A stretch of DNA of 64,000 nt from Diphasiastrum complanatum (taxonomy: Eukaryota > Streptophyta > Lycopodiopsida > Lycopodiales > Lycopodiaceae): the NCBI GenBank assembly GCA_029204225.1, contig CM055109.1:31409870-31473869 (forward strand), in the 5' to 3' direction. Under the pieces are notes generated by a model. The model was not told the DNA's origin, searched no databases, and worked only from the letters and a program-made list of their open reading frames with translations. This document shows positions 24,109-35,470 of the stretch, piece after piece (positions within the stretch are counted from its first letter, which is position 1; every line of letters starts with the position of its first letter). Position numbers and translations under genes: made by a program.

Positions 24109-24126
24109 TCCTCGGCAATGGCGCCA
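24109..24126 (-). other. Primer-binding site, tRNA-Asp type
   Basis: The minus strand reads TGGCGCCATTGCCGAGGA four bases after the end of the 5' LTR. Plant Athila/Tat elements commonly have TGGCGCC-GTTGCCGGGGA here, complementary to the 3' end of tRNA-Asp. The match is strong, with a few substitutions. Confidence 0.85.
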
Positions 24127-24130
24127 AAAT

Positions 24131-24799
24131 TTTAGTGGGTTTCTTTCCTTGCCTAACCTGAATCCAGAATCTAGTCAATCTAGCATCAAAGAGACGGAGT
24201 TAATTGTCAAGTGTAGGTTCGTCCTTATGAGAGCGATAGTTTAGTTCAGATTTCAACATGAATGGAGGATTCACATCTATCTCTACATCCATTAACACTA
24301 CTCTTTAACACTACACATCCCTTAGCACTTACAATCCCTTAACACTCAGATCCAACAATTAGCAAAATCCAAATAAGCATGAGAGATGGAGGAAAAGTGA
24401 TAGAGAGCAAGGACACTCATCAATCCAACCAATCTGCTTTATCAAAATGAGGAAATGAACATGAGGAGCAACTCGAGTTGGTCCCTTCTTATAGTAAAGA
24501 GGAGGACCCTGGCCTCTGAATCCTATTGGTCCAGTCTTGCCTCTCTTTTTATTCAAATTTAAAAAAGTGTGGGAACCATCAAAATTGGAGGGAAACCCAA
24601 CTTTATTCACTATTTTGACATTTAGGCCCTGCAACATTAAAAGTCCCGCAAAAAGGCCTAAAGTCCTTTTATTAACTTTTAACTAATCAATCAAATAACT
24701 GTGTAATCTTTGGGTTGGACTTACACACGTAGGGTGCCAAATCCCTCTCACTTATTAACTAGGGTTAGGGTTGCCTTGAGATCTGCAAACTCTCCAACA
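24131..24799 (-). repeat. 5' LTR of the Gypsy element
   Basis: 669 bp, partner of 16499-17172. The inner terminus reads ...CTAAA on the minus strand instead of CTACA, a single substitution that destroys the terminal CA. The outer terminus keeps TGTTGGAG. It is followed outside by AGGCT, the right target duplication (24800-24804). Confidence 0.9.
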
Positions 24800-24804
24800 A
24801 GGCT
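24800..24804. other. Target-site duplication AGGCT, right copy
   Basis: Direct copy of 16494-16498, abutting the outer end of the 5' LTR. Confidence 0.85.
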
Positions 24805-25632
24805 TTTGGCAATAGAAACAGTTGTCTTTGTTCTTCTTTCTGATGTGGATCCTTGATTGTCATCCTCCACATTCAACTTCTTGGGTTGCTTCTTGTATTT
24901 ACGCTTCTCTTTTACTAGCATTGCTTGATCTTCCGATGTGGGAAGTCGAGTTTTTACCACTTCATGCCTTTGTTCCTCCTATAGGATGATGCCATGGAGA
25001 TTTTCAAATGTTGGTAGCCTCTCCCTCGAAGCAATTCCACTTGCAAACATTTGAAAATTTTTAGATAGGCCATTTATAGCTGTGTGAACCAGCTCAACAT
25101 CTCTTATTGGCTCTCCAATAGTTGTCAACTGTACTCGTAACTCCTTTATTCGTGTGAAATAGGACCCTACGCCCTCATTCTCCTCTATGCGAACACTTAT
25201 GAGTTTGGTCCTCAAAAACATCATTCGAGAGGGATTCGTCGTCTGAAACTGTGTTTTGAGTGCATCCCAAGTGTGTCTTGCAGATACAGCTTCACTAATG
25301 TGGGCAATGACATGATCCTTTACTGACAAATTTATCAAGGATAAGGCCTTCTACGCCCTTTTGTCAAATGCATGAATATCGGTTGGAGTTGTAGTTGGCC
25401 GCTCTTCCACCCCAGTGACTATGTCCCACAGCTCCTTTTCCATAAAAATACTTTTCATTTTGAATTCCCAAATGCTATAATTGGATACCCCGTCCAATCT
25501 ACTAGCTTCTCCAAGCACGAATTCTCCCAATCTTGCCATTTCGCCAAAAATTGCTCCTATAGTGCTATAATGAGGCCCAATGACAAGCTTATAGACCAAT
25601 TTAGACTTCTAATAGTCAACTTTAAGGTCTGA
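24805..25632 (-). pseudogene. Copia gag, other side of the split Copia
   Basis: Minus-strand frames 25351-25599, 24979-25338 and 24748-24960 give a Copia gag: a DGVSNYSIWEFKMKSIFMEK block, then HTWDALKTQFQT, ENEGVGSYFTRI and a Lys-rich tail, ending in the first half of a CCHC knuckle (C-x2-C) at the Gypsy insertion point. The second half of the knuckle and the protease lie at 16091-16494. Stops separate the three frames. Confidence 0.88.
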
Positions 25633-26341
25633 CCAAAAAAGTTTTAGGACCTCCACCCGCTTTTCTGCCAAACCGGAAGCCAAATCGGTGTCATCCTTCG
25701 AAATGCCCTTCGTCACCAACTCCTAACTACTTGCTCACTGAAATGGTGGAATGACTTTTGGCGCAGTCCGAGCACTTTCTCTGTGACAATCTCTCAGTTT
25801 CTAGGTATCGTACTTGTAGGGTACAGTCCTTTTCTACCCTTAATTTGGAGGATTTTTGCTTTTGGACGGCCCTAAACAGAGAAATGAGCCAAAAGATATG
25901 TGCCCTTGTAGAAAATGCACTGTTTCTTCACAATGAAACAACTTCAAACTTCATGAATTTGGGGACCCAACTCCAATTTCACATTGAAGATTTTTAAAGA
26001 AGTTGAAGTGTAAAATACCCTTCAATTTCCTAAGGCCTTCTTCAGGGAACTTTTCAACAAAATCTCAACCATCTATTTCCATCTTATAGTGCAGATTCTT
26101 CTCCATATCCATCGTAGATCTCCAGTCCTCTTGATCGGAAGTTAATCTGTGGCTACGCGCATTGAAACAAACTCCTACAGCTGTTGGACCCTCCGAAGCG
26201 CTACGCGTCTGGCCCAACTCACCGCGGGCGAGTTTCCTCCTTCAATCCACACGACACCTTTCCACGAGATTCTGGAGGATTTTTAATCTGATCTGAACCT
26301 GTAGCTAGCTGCGCCCTGCAAAACAACCACATTTAGTTGAC
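25633..26341. other. Unassigned DNA upstream of the Copia gag
   Basis: No recognisable coding sequence. By position it may be the leader or 5' LTR of the minus-strand Copia, but no terminal TG/CA pair or primer-binding site was found. Confidence 0.35.
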
Positions 26342-27690
26342 ATGATTGTTGATCTTGTTCCATATGATGTTAAAACAAGAAGAATTCTTTGCAAAGATGA
26401 AATCAAAGAAGAGATGTTGTTATCTTATAGATATTACATAATCTCTGGACAACATTCAATTATGGCTACAAGAAAGCTATTGGAAGTACCTCATTGTCCA
26501 TCACATTTTTTGAGAATTTTTGGTCATAGGACATCTAGAATATTATGTGCTCAAGATGCTATTAGGTTTGTAAAACTTTCAAGGACGCAAAATGAGATAA
26601 AGCTGTGTTGAAAAAAACGTTATATTAAGATGCACTTACTCAAGTTCGTCAACAATGGAGGACACAGTGGATACAAAGTGGACAGTATGTCCATATTTTT
26701 TTATCTGAGTTTGAGGTCATTATATTATGTTATTTAATACTAGTTACTATGTAAATTAATGATTTTGTCTGATGTTTTGAAGCACGATATGCATATGATC
26801 CTTTGTGAAAGATCTTTGTTTGATAGATCGATTACAATTATGGACAACTATGTTGCTGGACAACTTGCTAGCATTACTGAAAATTTGTGTTCTTTGCATT
26901 CTGAAAAAGATAGTGACAAAATACAAGCCGACGGAACCACACCGCTCAATGCTAGTTTGTTTTGTTGTATTCAAAAGTATTCGCTCTCAGCAAAGGTGTT
27001 CACTTAGCCTATGGTGAGCATAGGTTGAAAGAGGACATGTTGAACATATTTGCGAACAAACCTATGTTGTTTTTAGATTTTGTGTTTGCGTCTTCTTTTT
27101 CAGAATTTCCGTTTGCATCTTCTATCATAAGTAATATTCTTGCCTGCTGATTTTCAGATCTTTTCATTATGGCTCAAATCAGAGTTCGACCACCATTAAA
27201 TCCATCGAATCTTTAGAAAGTTGACGTGACGAATCACATATTTTATTTTACAAAGGGTTGCGAGGGATAGAAACTCACAAAGCTTTTTCTCTGGACAACA
27301 GAGACTATCGACAAAGAGCCATCTACTTTTGTTGCACAAGGTCATGTACTTCACAAAGTAACGGTGGCAAATGGCGACGTAGGCTTTACAAATATCCCGA
27401 TAGAAGCCATTGACAAAAAGGTCTATTTATATATTGTGGAGAATGGACTCATGAAGATACGCCTTTGTGAGCATGCAATAGTGAAAAACGTTTTTGATGA
27501 TGCGTTGAAGACCCTTGTAATTTATATCTCTTTTTTTACTCTAATTATTTTGAATGATCTTGTCTGTCTTTATGCTGGACATGGGTTTACTTTCACTATT
27601 GTACTTTTTTCAGAATTGAAAGCTTCAATTTTCATGGTAGCTGAGGTGCTTGATAAAAAAGACGACCCTATTTTGCCAAAGCCTTGAGAT
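26342..27690 (+). pseudogene. Unidentified degenerate gene, possibly with introns
   Basis: Open plus-strand segments are at 26342-26608, about 26780-26960 and 27364-27687. The first contains YYIISGQHSIMATRKLLEV and, in another frame further on, QVRQQWRTQWIQSGQ at about 26637-26681. A GTATGT donor-like site near 26686 and an AAG/AG acceptor-like end near 26783 suggest an intron. The GQHS-x3-A pattern is loosely like the nucleotide-binding motif of ParB/sulfiredoxin-fold proteins, but this is a weak resemblance. The frame is broken by stops. The third segment (VANGDVGFTNIPIEAIDK...) is unrecognised and may belong to something else. Confidence 0.3.
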
Positions 27691-27929
27691 CAACGTCCTC
27701 TTGAAAGAGCTTGGCCGCCTCCTCACAAAAGGATTTTCCAACCACTTGACTCCTCCAAAGATACAATAATCCTCCCTCCCCCAAAGAGAAAACATAATTT
27801 CGTGGAGACTGTGTCTGTTGATGCTTCAGCCTCTCTCGTAACCAAAAATCAAAACCATGACTCCCAAAGGCATCGGTCCGAGAATTCGTAGGATCAAATA
27901 TCTTGCGCAGTATAGCCCTCTCGCCTGTC

Positions 27930-28378
27930 AACAAGGGTTAGATCACTGGATAGGTAGATGCTACTTTTAGTTAGTTCTCTACTTTCTCACTTAACTCTAC
28001 TCACCACTAACACTACCCATCGTTAACTCTACTCCACTACACTAGCATTCATCATGGTTGAGGGTGAAAGAGAAGAGAAGAAGAGAAGAAGAGAAGAAGA
28101 AGAGAGGGGAAGAAGGTGAGAGAGAGTGAGAGAGATGAGATGGAGGTTAGCTCAAATGCTCAATATCATTGCTTATGGAAAAACCTTAACTAGCATAACC
28201 AAAAAGCATAAAAAATGGAATCAACAAACAGTCCACAACAATAGCATAAGCAAGAGTGATTAGCAATTGAGGATGCTTGAGCTCCCAAAATGGTAGAGTC
28301 TCCTCCTCTCAATTAAGCATGAAATTAGAGTACAAATGGTGCCTTTTTATAAATGGGAAAGGCCCTTGTCCCAAAATC
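27930..28378 (-). mobile_element. Truncated LTR related to the 12-24 kb Gypsy LTRs
   Basis: The right end (TTTTTATAAATGGGAAAGGC, then 'cccttgtcccaaaatcctattggc') parallels the LTR block 'agaggaggaccctggcctctgaatcctattggtcc' of the Gypsy LTRs, and the AT-rich body is similar in layout. It ends abruptly at 28378, where Gypsy gag begins. A purine-only GA tract lies inside (28066-28130). Confidence 0.45.
28066..28130. repeat. GA-rich purine tract
   Basis: About 65 bases of almost pure G and A (gaagagaagaagagaagaag...), inside the truncated LTR-like segment. It is low complexity with no coding role. Confidence 0.75.
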
Positions 28379-28842
28379 CTATTGGCTAATTTGCTCACAG
28401 CATCACACTGCTAATGAATGCCCTCAACTGCTAAACCATTTTCCAACAACTACTAGACCCACCATCTATCGAGTTTACCGCCCTTACCCTCCACAACAGC
28501 CTGTGCCACGACCAGGGGTTTACCAACCACGACCAACTGCACCAAATCAATACCCATCCCAATGTCAACAGTTTGTCATTAACCAATCTGCCCCACACAA
28601 CGCTGTCCATTATCTTGATCCAAATACCATCGATCCGGCCACCTACTACGTGGAAGACAATACTCCACCGCAGTACTCTACTGAAATGGTTGTTTATTAT
28701 ACCTATGATTCTAATGCTCAACTAGTGGATCCCAATGCCCAAGCTTACAATCCAAACCAAGCTGTCTTTGCTGCACATCAACTATCTGCAATACAATAAT
28801 GTTTTATATGTGCAGGTAAACATCCAAAACCAACGAATATCT
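28379..28842 (+). pseudogene. Gypsy gag C-terminal part (copy B)
   Basis: It starts inside a Cys/His cluster (CSQHHTANEC), followed by a Pro/Gln/Tyr-rich stretch to 28799 and the beginning of a second cluster (CFICAGKH) just after a stop. Sequence then jumps directly to pol at about 28843, so protease is absent. The layout matches 62030-62240 of the gag at 61 kb. Confidence 0.8.
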
Positions 28843-30360
28843 TGTCCATGTCGGAGCTCATGTCAATCGCGAACAACGCAGACAGCTTGAAAAGCTCCTG
28901 CGAAAATATCGACATGTCTTTGCCTAGACCAATAAAGACATGAAAGGCATCTCACCCCAAGTAGTTGTGCATCGTATCCTGCTTAAACCGGGTGCGAGGC
29001 CCACTGCTAGTCATCCATTTAGATGCAATCCCATCTATAAGGCCAAAATCAAAGAAGAATTACTATGCCTCTTAGATGCGGGATTTATCTACGAAATTGA
29101 GCATACTGAGTGGGTCTCCCCAATTGTCATCGTTCCCAAGAAAAATGGAAAACTCTGAATCTGTGTCAATTTTAAGAAACTTAACGCTATTAGTGAACGT
29201 GATCATTTTCCATTACCTTTCGGAGAATCCGTCTTAGAAAATCTAGCCAAAGATGAGGCTTACTCCTTCTTAGATGGCTTTAGCGGATACAATATAGTCC
29301 AAATCGCTGAAGAAGATCAACATAGACTCGCTTTTGCCACAGAATGGGGAACCTTCTGCTGGAAAGTCATGCCCTTTGGTCTCTGCAATGCTCCTAGCAC
29401 CTTCCAACGTGTTATGCAAGCGGCCTTTTCTCAGCAGATGGGCGATATCTTAGAAGTTTACTTGGACGATTTAGGAGCACATTATGAAGAAACACGCCAT
29501 CTGTCTGTGCTCAAAAAAAATTTTATCCAATGTCAACGCTTCGGCATCTCTCTTAATCCTGAAAAATGCCAGATTTGGGTAACCCATGGTATTGTGTTAG
29601 GACATATTATCTCACAAAATGGCATTGCCACTGACCCTGAAAAGATCCTTATCATTCAAAATCTACCGGAACCGCGTACAATACGTGAAGTTTACTCTTT
29701 CCTTGGCCACGCCAACTACTATCAGTGCTTTATTTTTTATTTTGCTAACAAAGCACACTTAATCTACAAAGTAGGTGTAGCTCCCAAATGGATGGATGAA
29801 CAACATGTCGCCTTTAATCAACTCAAAGAAGCCCTTACCAATGCACCCATCCTCCAGGCTCCTGATTATTCTAAAGAATTCCATGTGCATACCGATGCAT
29901 CCAAGTATGCCATTGGAGCAGTGCTCACCCAATCGGAAGAATTCAAAAAGGACTATCCAATCTGTTTTCTTAGTCGACAATTGATACATGCTGAAGTCAA
30001 TTATACCACTACCGAACGTGAAGCCTTGGCAATGGTATATGTGGTTCAGAAGTTTCGCCATTATCTTCTAGGAAAAGTCTTTGCGTTCTTCACTGATCAT
30101 CAAGCACTATTGTATCTCATCAACAAGACCTGCACCACAAGCCGTATTACTAGATGGATCCTATTACTGCGAGAATTCGAGTTTAGGATCGTGCTTCATA
30201 GGGGAGTTCAGCATTTTCTAGCAGACCATCTATCCCGAATCCCTAACCTTCCTACCCCTGATCAAGGCATCAACGATGATTTACCAGATGCAATCCTTTT
30301 CCAAGTTGACTCTACACTTGTATGGGCTAAAAAAATTACAGAATATTCAACTTCAGGGTA
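28843..30360 (+). pseudogene. Gypsy reverse transcriptase and RNase H (copy B)
   Basis: The best preserved pol in the window. RT begins with LVHVGAHVN and KDMKGISPQVV, and has FLDGFSGYN (first catalytic Asp), a LPFGLCNAPSTFQ-like block (MPFGLCNAPSTFQR) and YLDD at 29459-29470. RNase H follows with HTDASKYAIGAVL, TTTEREALAM and FFTDHQALLYL. In-frame stops at 28925-28927, 29156-29158 and the end of the long frame at 30359-30361 make it non-functional. The frame 29369-30361 is open for 330 residues. It is the only RT catalytic core in the window. Confidence 0.92.
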
Positions 30361-31080
30361 GATGGATCATTCCTTCTCTAAACCTGAACAACGTGCTTTG
30401 GTCCTCAAAACTAAACCTTATACGTTAATTGCAGGAGAAATCTACAAGCAAGGGTTAGATGGAATTATCTAACAATGTCTTTTTGAAGGTGAAATACCCT
30501 CTGTAACTTCTCTCACTCATAAAATTATTGGTGCAGGCCATTTCTCTTCTGAAACAACTGCTAAGAAAATCCTCTTGGCCAATTTTTGGTGGCCAACACT
30601 CTTCAAGGATACGCACAATTACACTAAGGCTTGTGATGTCTGCCAACGCACAAAACACTTTCAAAAAACAGACTACATGCCTTTACAGCCCGTAACCACT
30701 GATCAAGCTTTCCAGAAATGGGGAATTGATTATGTCGGACCTATTAGTCCTGCTGCTCGACACACACAATCTCGTTACATCATAGTAGCTACAGACTATT
30801 GCACCAAATGGGCTGAAGCAAGAGCTGTTTGCAATGCTGATGCTCATTCTACTGCCAAATTTCTCTATGAACAGGTTGTAGTTCATTTTGGATGTCCTCT
30901 AGAACTTATCAGTGATAGGGGAACACATTTCCTTAACTCTGTCATAGCATATCTTCTTTCCAAATTTTTTGTGGTACATCGCGATACTCACCAAAATCTA
31001 GCAAACAAGTTATTCCATCTGGAGCAACTCTGTGAAACACGATGGATCAGCATCCGTGCTCAACAAGTCCACAAACTATG
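30361..31080 (+). pseudogene. Gypsy integrase (copy B), truncated
   Basis: It continues from RNase H after a stop. The zinc region has FWWPTLF and CDVCQRTKH. The catalytic core has D in WGIDYVGPI and D in LISDRGTHFLN, but the frame diverges after about 30985, before the expected catalytic Glu. A few residues of the C-terminal region (HLEQL) survive. A stop near 30469 interrupts the N-terminus. Confidence 0.88.
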
Positions 31081-32131
31081 ACAAAAAGCATGGCATGATC
31101 GATCACGTTGGAGCTCAAAATGATTTTCACGATTTCTTTGTCATCTCTGCGAATTCTAATCAGACACAGTTTGGCACTATCAGTCGATTTTTCTCTTTTG
31201 GCATAAAAAATCAATTACAAAAATTCGCGGACCCTGTTAAAAATTCACAATTCTAGCTTGACTAGTTTTGGTCATATGACTTGTAAATAGTTAGATGGTC
31301 ATGATGTGGCTTGTCACACGTGCCAAATAGCATAGGATTCCATTCATAAGGATGTTCTCAAGTAGACCTAAGTGTTAGAACCTTTGGAATGAGTCCAAAT
31401 TATGCTTAGATACAAGGGAGAAAGGAGCTATTTTTGGTAGTTTTTGCATTGTTGAGAGATCTCCAAGATTCCAACCCTAACTTGGTAGGGATGAAAGATC
31501 CACCAAAATTAGCATTAGGGATAGGTTTAGGGCTACTCATACCTACCCAAAACCGTGATGGATCATGTATATATAGTTGATGATATCTCACCAAAATCAA
31601 TCAAGCAATTTCATGTTTTTTCTCTCATAATGGTGCAATTGCTCTCTATGTTCATAATCGTTTGAGTACTTGTGATTACTAATGATTATAGGATTGAATG
31701 TAGGTCTGGTGTACAGTACTCAGACTTTGGGAGGCCGTACTTTCACACGTGTGAAGCCTTCTTCAAGGATTTGGACCATTTAGTGAGGTTCAAGCATAGA
31801 TTTTTGATGGATTTTGATGGTTCAACTTGTGCTAGTCTTATGAAATCGTAACCTATTGTTTCCCTCATCATTTCAAGTGTTTTAGAATCCTTATTTGTTG
31901 TAATTTTTACAGAACCTCAGCACGTTGCCTTGAAATTCACGACCATCATTACCAAATCGTAGACACTGAGGACGATTTCTGAGTGAAGTTGCAAATTCCT
32001 GTAAAAAAAAGTCTATATATAGTCTTCCACCCTTCTCTCCACGAGTTCATTTTAGATTGCTGCTCTCGAGTTCATGCCCAAAATTTTCAAAATTTTCAAA
32101 ATTCTCAGAGCAATCTAAAATCATTGCTCTC
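31081..32131. other. Spacer between integrase and the downstream ORF
   Basis: AT-rich. A short plus-strand reading at 31081-31120 still resembles the integrase tail (KAWHD). The rest has no recognisable coding content. Near 32080 a triplicated 'attttcaaa' lies just before the next ORF. Confidence 0.4.
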
Positions 32132-34016
32132 ATGGCTTCCCGTGATTCCTCGCTCAGCCTGCATCGCCATAAACCCCCTCGTCCTTATTCAGGGGATATT
32201 TTTATGATCTATATCAAGAATTACGTCGAGCAGCTCACCTTGGCCAATTATATCCTCACAAAACTTGCCTTTGATCTGACATTTTTTTGGGACCAACAGA
32301 GCAAGAGCCTCATCCGAGCAGCCTACTCCACCTATTCGGATGAATTCCAAACTTTCTGGATTACATCCAAGAGTGGCAGCTATACCATCATCAACGTCTC
32401 TCCTGGGGATCTCCTAAGCATTGGCTTCCCTAATCTCGGAGAGACTATCCATGGCAAGGGCACCAGCTACGATGCCAAGTACTTCACAAAGTTTCTGATA
32501 GAGGATGGCAAAACCATTGCCCAAACCAACGATGGGATCGCTATCCGCCTCATCATGGATCCCCATCTACGGGCCGCCTCAGAAATCATCATCACCATGG
32601 TCGAAGTGCATACTGCCGAGATGGATCACATACCACCGAGCGACCTCTTTTTTTTGGCCCTCACCATGGACGATCCCACTCAAGATTACAAGTGGGCTGA
32701 GAAGCTGTGCGAAGCTCTGAAAGCCTGAAAACCAACTACCAAATGTGGGTATCTCCTCCACATGTTGGTCACCAAACAATTGGGGTCTAGGGCGATTGTT
32801 GCCATCAAGGAGCTGGATGATGTTTATCTAAGCACAAAAAAGTGAGCCACCCTCCAACCGACAACAGAACCAGTCTCACCAGCCCCACCTACTAAGAAGC
32901 AAAAAGGGAAGGCGATTAGCACAGAAGCCGATGTCCCTCATGACCTTCTATCCAGCGACATTGGTGCGAAGTATGCTGAATCCGGAGGGAACCTTAAACC
33001 ATCTCAAGTCCCAAAGGAGGTCCTAGAGCAATAGGCGACCTTACTTCACCAGGCCCCCCCAGCAACGTAGACAAGCAGTAGCGGTAGCAGCAGATAGCTC
33101 AGTGACGGCAGACACTTCGAGCTCTGATCCTATGGGCATGATTCCATCCACACAGGCAACCTCCTCTCCCTCACTTTCTCTCACACTCCCACCACCACCC
33201 TCACCATTTACTGCCACCTCCACACCATCACTAACTCTCAACACGGGCTTCACTTCCACAATTCCACCAAAGCCCTCACCTGTACAAATCTCCACCCTAC
33301 TTGACTCCACAGTCAACGCAGATGACTTTGCTTACTAAATGCACTTCCATCAACCACCGTCACCGCTCACCCAATCCAAACATCTCCGCCACGCAGTATC
33401 TCCTCATTCCAAACACCGATCCACCCTTGAGCATGCGGGTTGCCAGTAATAACATCCCCACCAACAGATTTTTTTTTTTGGGGGGAGTGGATTTGCAGGC
33501 ATCCACTGGAGCAGCCACATTGCTAGCAACAACATCAACAAGATCGACAGCCAAGGTCACGAAACCAAAGACGACAACGACAAGGCTAAGAAGGTAGATG
33601 GGCAATCCAAAGTGACTCAATTAGAAAAAGTACCCCAGTCACGACGAAGATTCTTCAGAAGATGGAAGTACAAGCATTGGGAAATCAGTCTCCTTCTTCA
33701 ACCAGCCCTCTTGCCACAACATCTGCATCTACTCTCATGCCTATCGCCCACACCATCTATCAATGTCACCACCACCATCCTATCCTCCATCTCTATGTTT
33801 TCCACTATTCCACTATTCATCTGAGAAATTCTCAATCTTTTCAGATCACTGATAGTCTTACCGAAGCGGCTAAGAGATCATTGCAAATGTCTTGCGGAGA
33901 CCAACTACCACCTACATCGGTTGGTCAGCCAGAAAAGAAGAAACAGACGAAGCAGCAAAAAAGAGATAAAGCAAAGAAGCTGAGGAGGAAAGGACAAAAC
34001 TTAAGCAACAATTGAG
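32132..34016 (+). pseudogene. Unclassified ORF downstream of Gypsy copy B
   Basis: Met at 32132 (MASRDSSLSL) opens a frame to 32728. It encodes a globular, mostly helical segment with blocks FWITSKSGSYTIINVSPG and MDPHLRAASEIIITMVEV. After stops it continues as a Pro/Ser/Thr-rich linker (33100-33340), a second Ser/Thr/Asn-rich stretch and a Lys/Arg/Gln-rich helix (KKKQTKQQKRDKAKKLRRK, about 33930-33990). It is on the same strand as, and downstream of, a Gypsy integrase. A diverged copy of the linker part lies at 63345-63540 behind another Gypsy gag. It is probably the extra 3' ORF of this Gypsy family. The function is unknown and the first segment matches nothing I can name. Confidence 0.5.
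33405..33620 (+). repeat. Repeat shared with 63345-63540
   Basis: Both segments read through 'aacatccccaccaacagattt', '-tccactggagcag-' and 'aagatcgaca-cc-aggtcac' in the same order and end with 'agatgggta/caat'. Divergence is moderate. The pair belongs to the linker of the post-pol ORF. Confidence 0.8.
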
Positions 34017-35234
34017 TCAGATCGATCTAGATCAAAAGAAACTCTTTGGAGCAATGATAGTTGAATCCCCTCCTATGAAGCCCAAAGAGATCCAAAAGTA
34101 ATGGATCAAAGGAATAATCTGCAGAAAAGAAAAATGATGAAGACAACAGTGAGCCTATGGAATAAAACAAGCTCCTCACCTAGAAAGTGGTGGTCAAAGC
34201 TCGACATTGCAAGGATCCAAGGCTGCAACTAGAGAACTATCAGTTCCTTCACCCTTCCACCAACCCTTCAACAAGTTTTCGTCACCTACCCATGCGTCCA
34301 AATTTATTTCTACAACCAATTTGTTGATGAGTCCATCCCCTTGATACTGATAACCAAAGTTTGTGCAACCTTTCGATTGAGGACCTTCCTCTTCTCATCA
34401 AGGCAAGAGCATCAACAAGACTGAAAACTTCGACTGAGCGAAGAACTACGGAAACACCCAAGAGCAAAATGGAGGATGCAGACCTCCCAGAAGTTAGTAC
34501 CTACCAAGAAACCAAAGATGAAACCGTCAAGGGAAGATACAAGTGATAAAAAAAAAGACACGCGGGAAGTGCCCAAGCATGCAAGTTGTGAAGCTGTTGG
34601 GAGCTCTCCAATTTTGAGAATATCAGCCACTTGCAGCAATAAGACATTCTGGCTAAATGCGGAAAGCAGTTTTTTGATAAAGACTGGCAACAATAAGCAC
34701 TTGGTTTTATGCAAGCGAACGAGGATCTACGCTTTTCCAAGTGATGATCAAAGATGCCAACCGCGGAGCAATATCGTCCAATATGGGTTGCAGTGGGTCC
34801 TGCAATACATTAGAGGTGGGATGATGTTGGCTGATTCTGACGAATCCCCAAGATACTCGGTCAGAGCTACCCAAGAGCACCTCTCACCTTAGACCGAGGA
34901 GGTCTCTAAGAAGACGAGATGGATGAAGACTGAGAGCCGAGTATGAGAGCCAAGGAATACTAGTTAATATTGTCAAGTAGAAATTGTGTTAGCCTCATGG
35001 TGAATCCCGAAAGATGGAATGACCATGTAGGAATTAGTATTTCTAGACAAAGTAATAAATGCAAGTAGGCCCCTCTTAGAAAAGTAGAGTGAGCCACCTT
35101 TTGATGGTGACATCTAGTGGAGAGCATAATTCCACTTGTAATTTGTGTAATGTGGAAATGCCACTAGGATGCCACCTAGGAAGCTCTCTTGCTTATTCAA
35201 GAGACTCCCCCTTTGTAAAAGGGAGGCTTTTGTA
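34017..35234. other. Decayed 3' part of Gypsy copy B
   Basis: Only short hydrophilic open segments rich in Lys, Ser and Glu (for example 34361-34546 and 34476-34892), consistent with a decayed continuation of the post-pol ORF. No family is recognised. Confidence 0.35.
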
Positions 35235-35470
35235 AATGTATCAACTCCATGCTGAAATGAGAAAATCTTCCATGAGTTTTGATGCATTCTTGAGCTCCTT
35301 GATCATTCTTGTTTCTTGAGTGATGCATTAATGATCTCAAGAGAGACAAATCTGGTTTGTCCTCTGATAGGGTAAAAATTGTTACTACAACAATGATCAA
35401 TCCCTTTCTACCTGATTTTGGCAATGGGCTAAGAAAGATAATTTCAAGAAGTGCCCACAACCTTTGCTGA
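35235..35470 (+). repeat. LTR-like repeat shared with 60838-60935 and 63537-63640
   Basis: The block from 'gtatcaactcc-tgctgaaatgag' to 'gatgcattaatgatct' (35240-35338) is almost identical to 63537-63637. The following block with 'ctttctacctgatt' and 'cccacaacctttgctgac' is a diverged match to 60855-60925. Together they suggest an internally deleted 3' LTR of the Gypsy family in copies B and E. Confidence 0.6.

Larger units (their letters stand above)
16499..24799 (-). mobile_element. Gypsy LTR retrotransposon with both LTRs, Athila/Tat-like
   Basis: An 8.3-kb minus-strand element. Reading 5' to 3' on its own strand: 5' LTR (24799-24131), primer-binding site (24126-24109), a leader of about 1.2 kb full of short repeats, gag (22901-21053), protease (about 21010-20640), spacer, RT start, integrase (about 19600-18840), a post-integrase ORF (18850-17180), polypurine tract and 3' LTR (17172-16499). 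Flanking AGGCT duplications show it inserted as a unit. The LTRs differ at dozens of positions by eye, so insertion is not recent. RT core and RNase H are deleted and gag is frameshifted, so it cannot move on its own. The TGGCGCC-type primer site and the ORF after integrase suggest the Athila/Tat branch. Confidence 0.9.

Noticed and set aside
32579-33620. Minus-strand ORFs opposite 32132-33600
   Set aside because: They are antisense shadows of the plus-strand post-pol ORF, with Gly/Val-rich low-complexity content.
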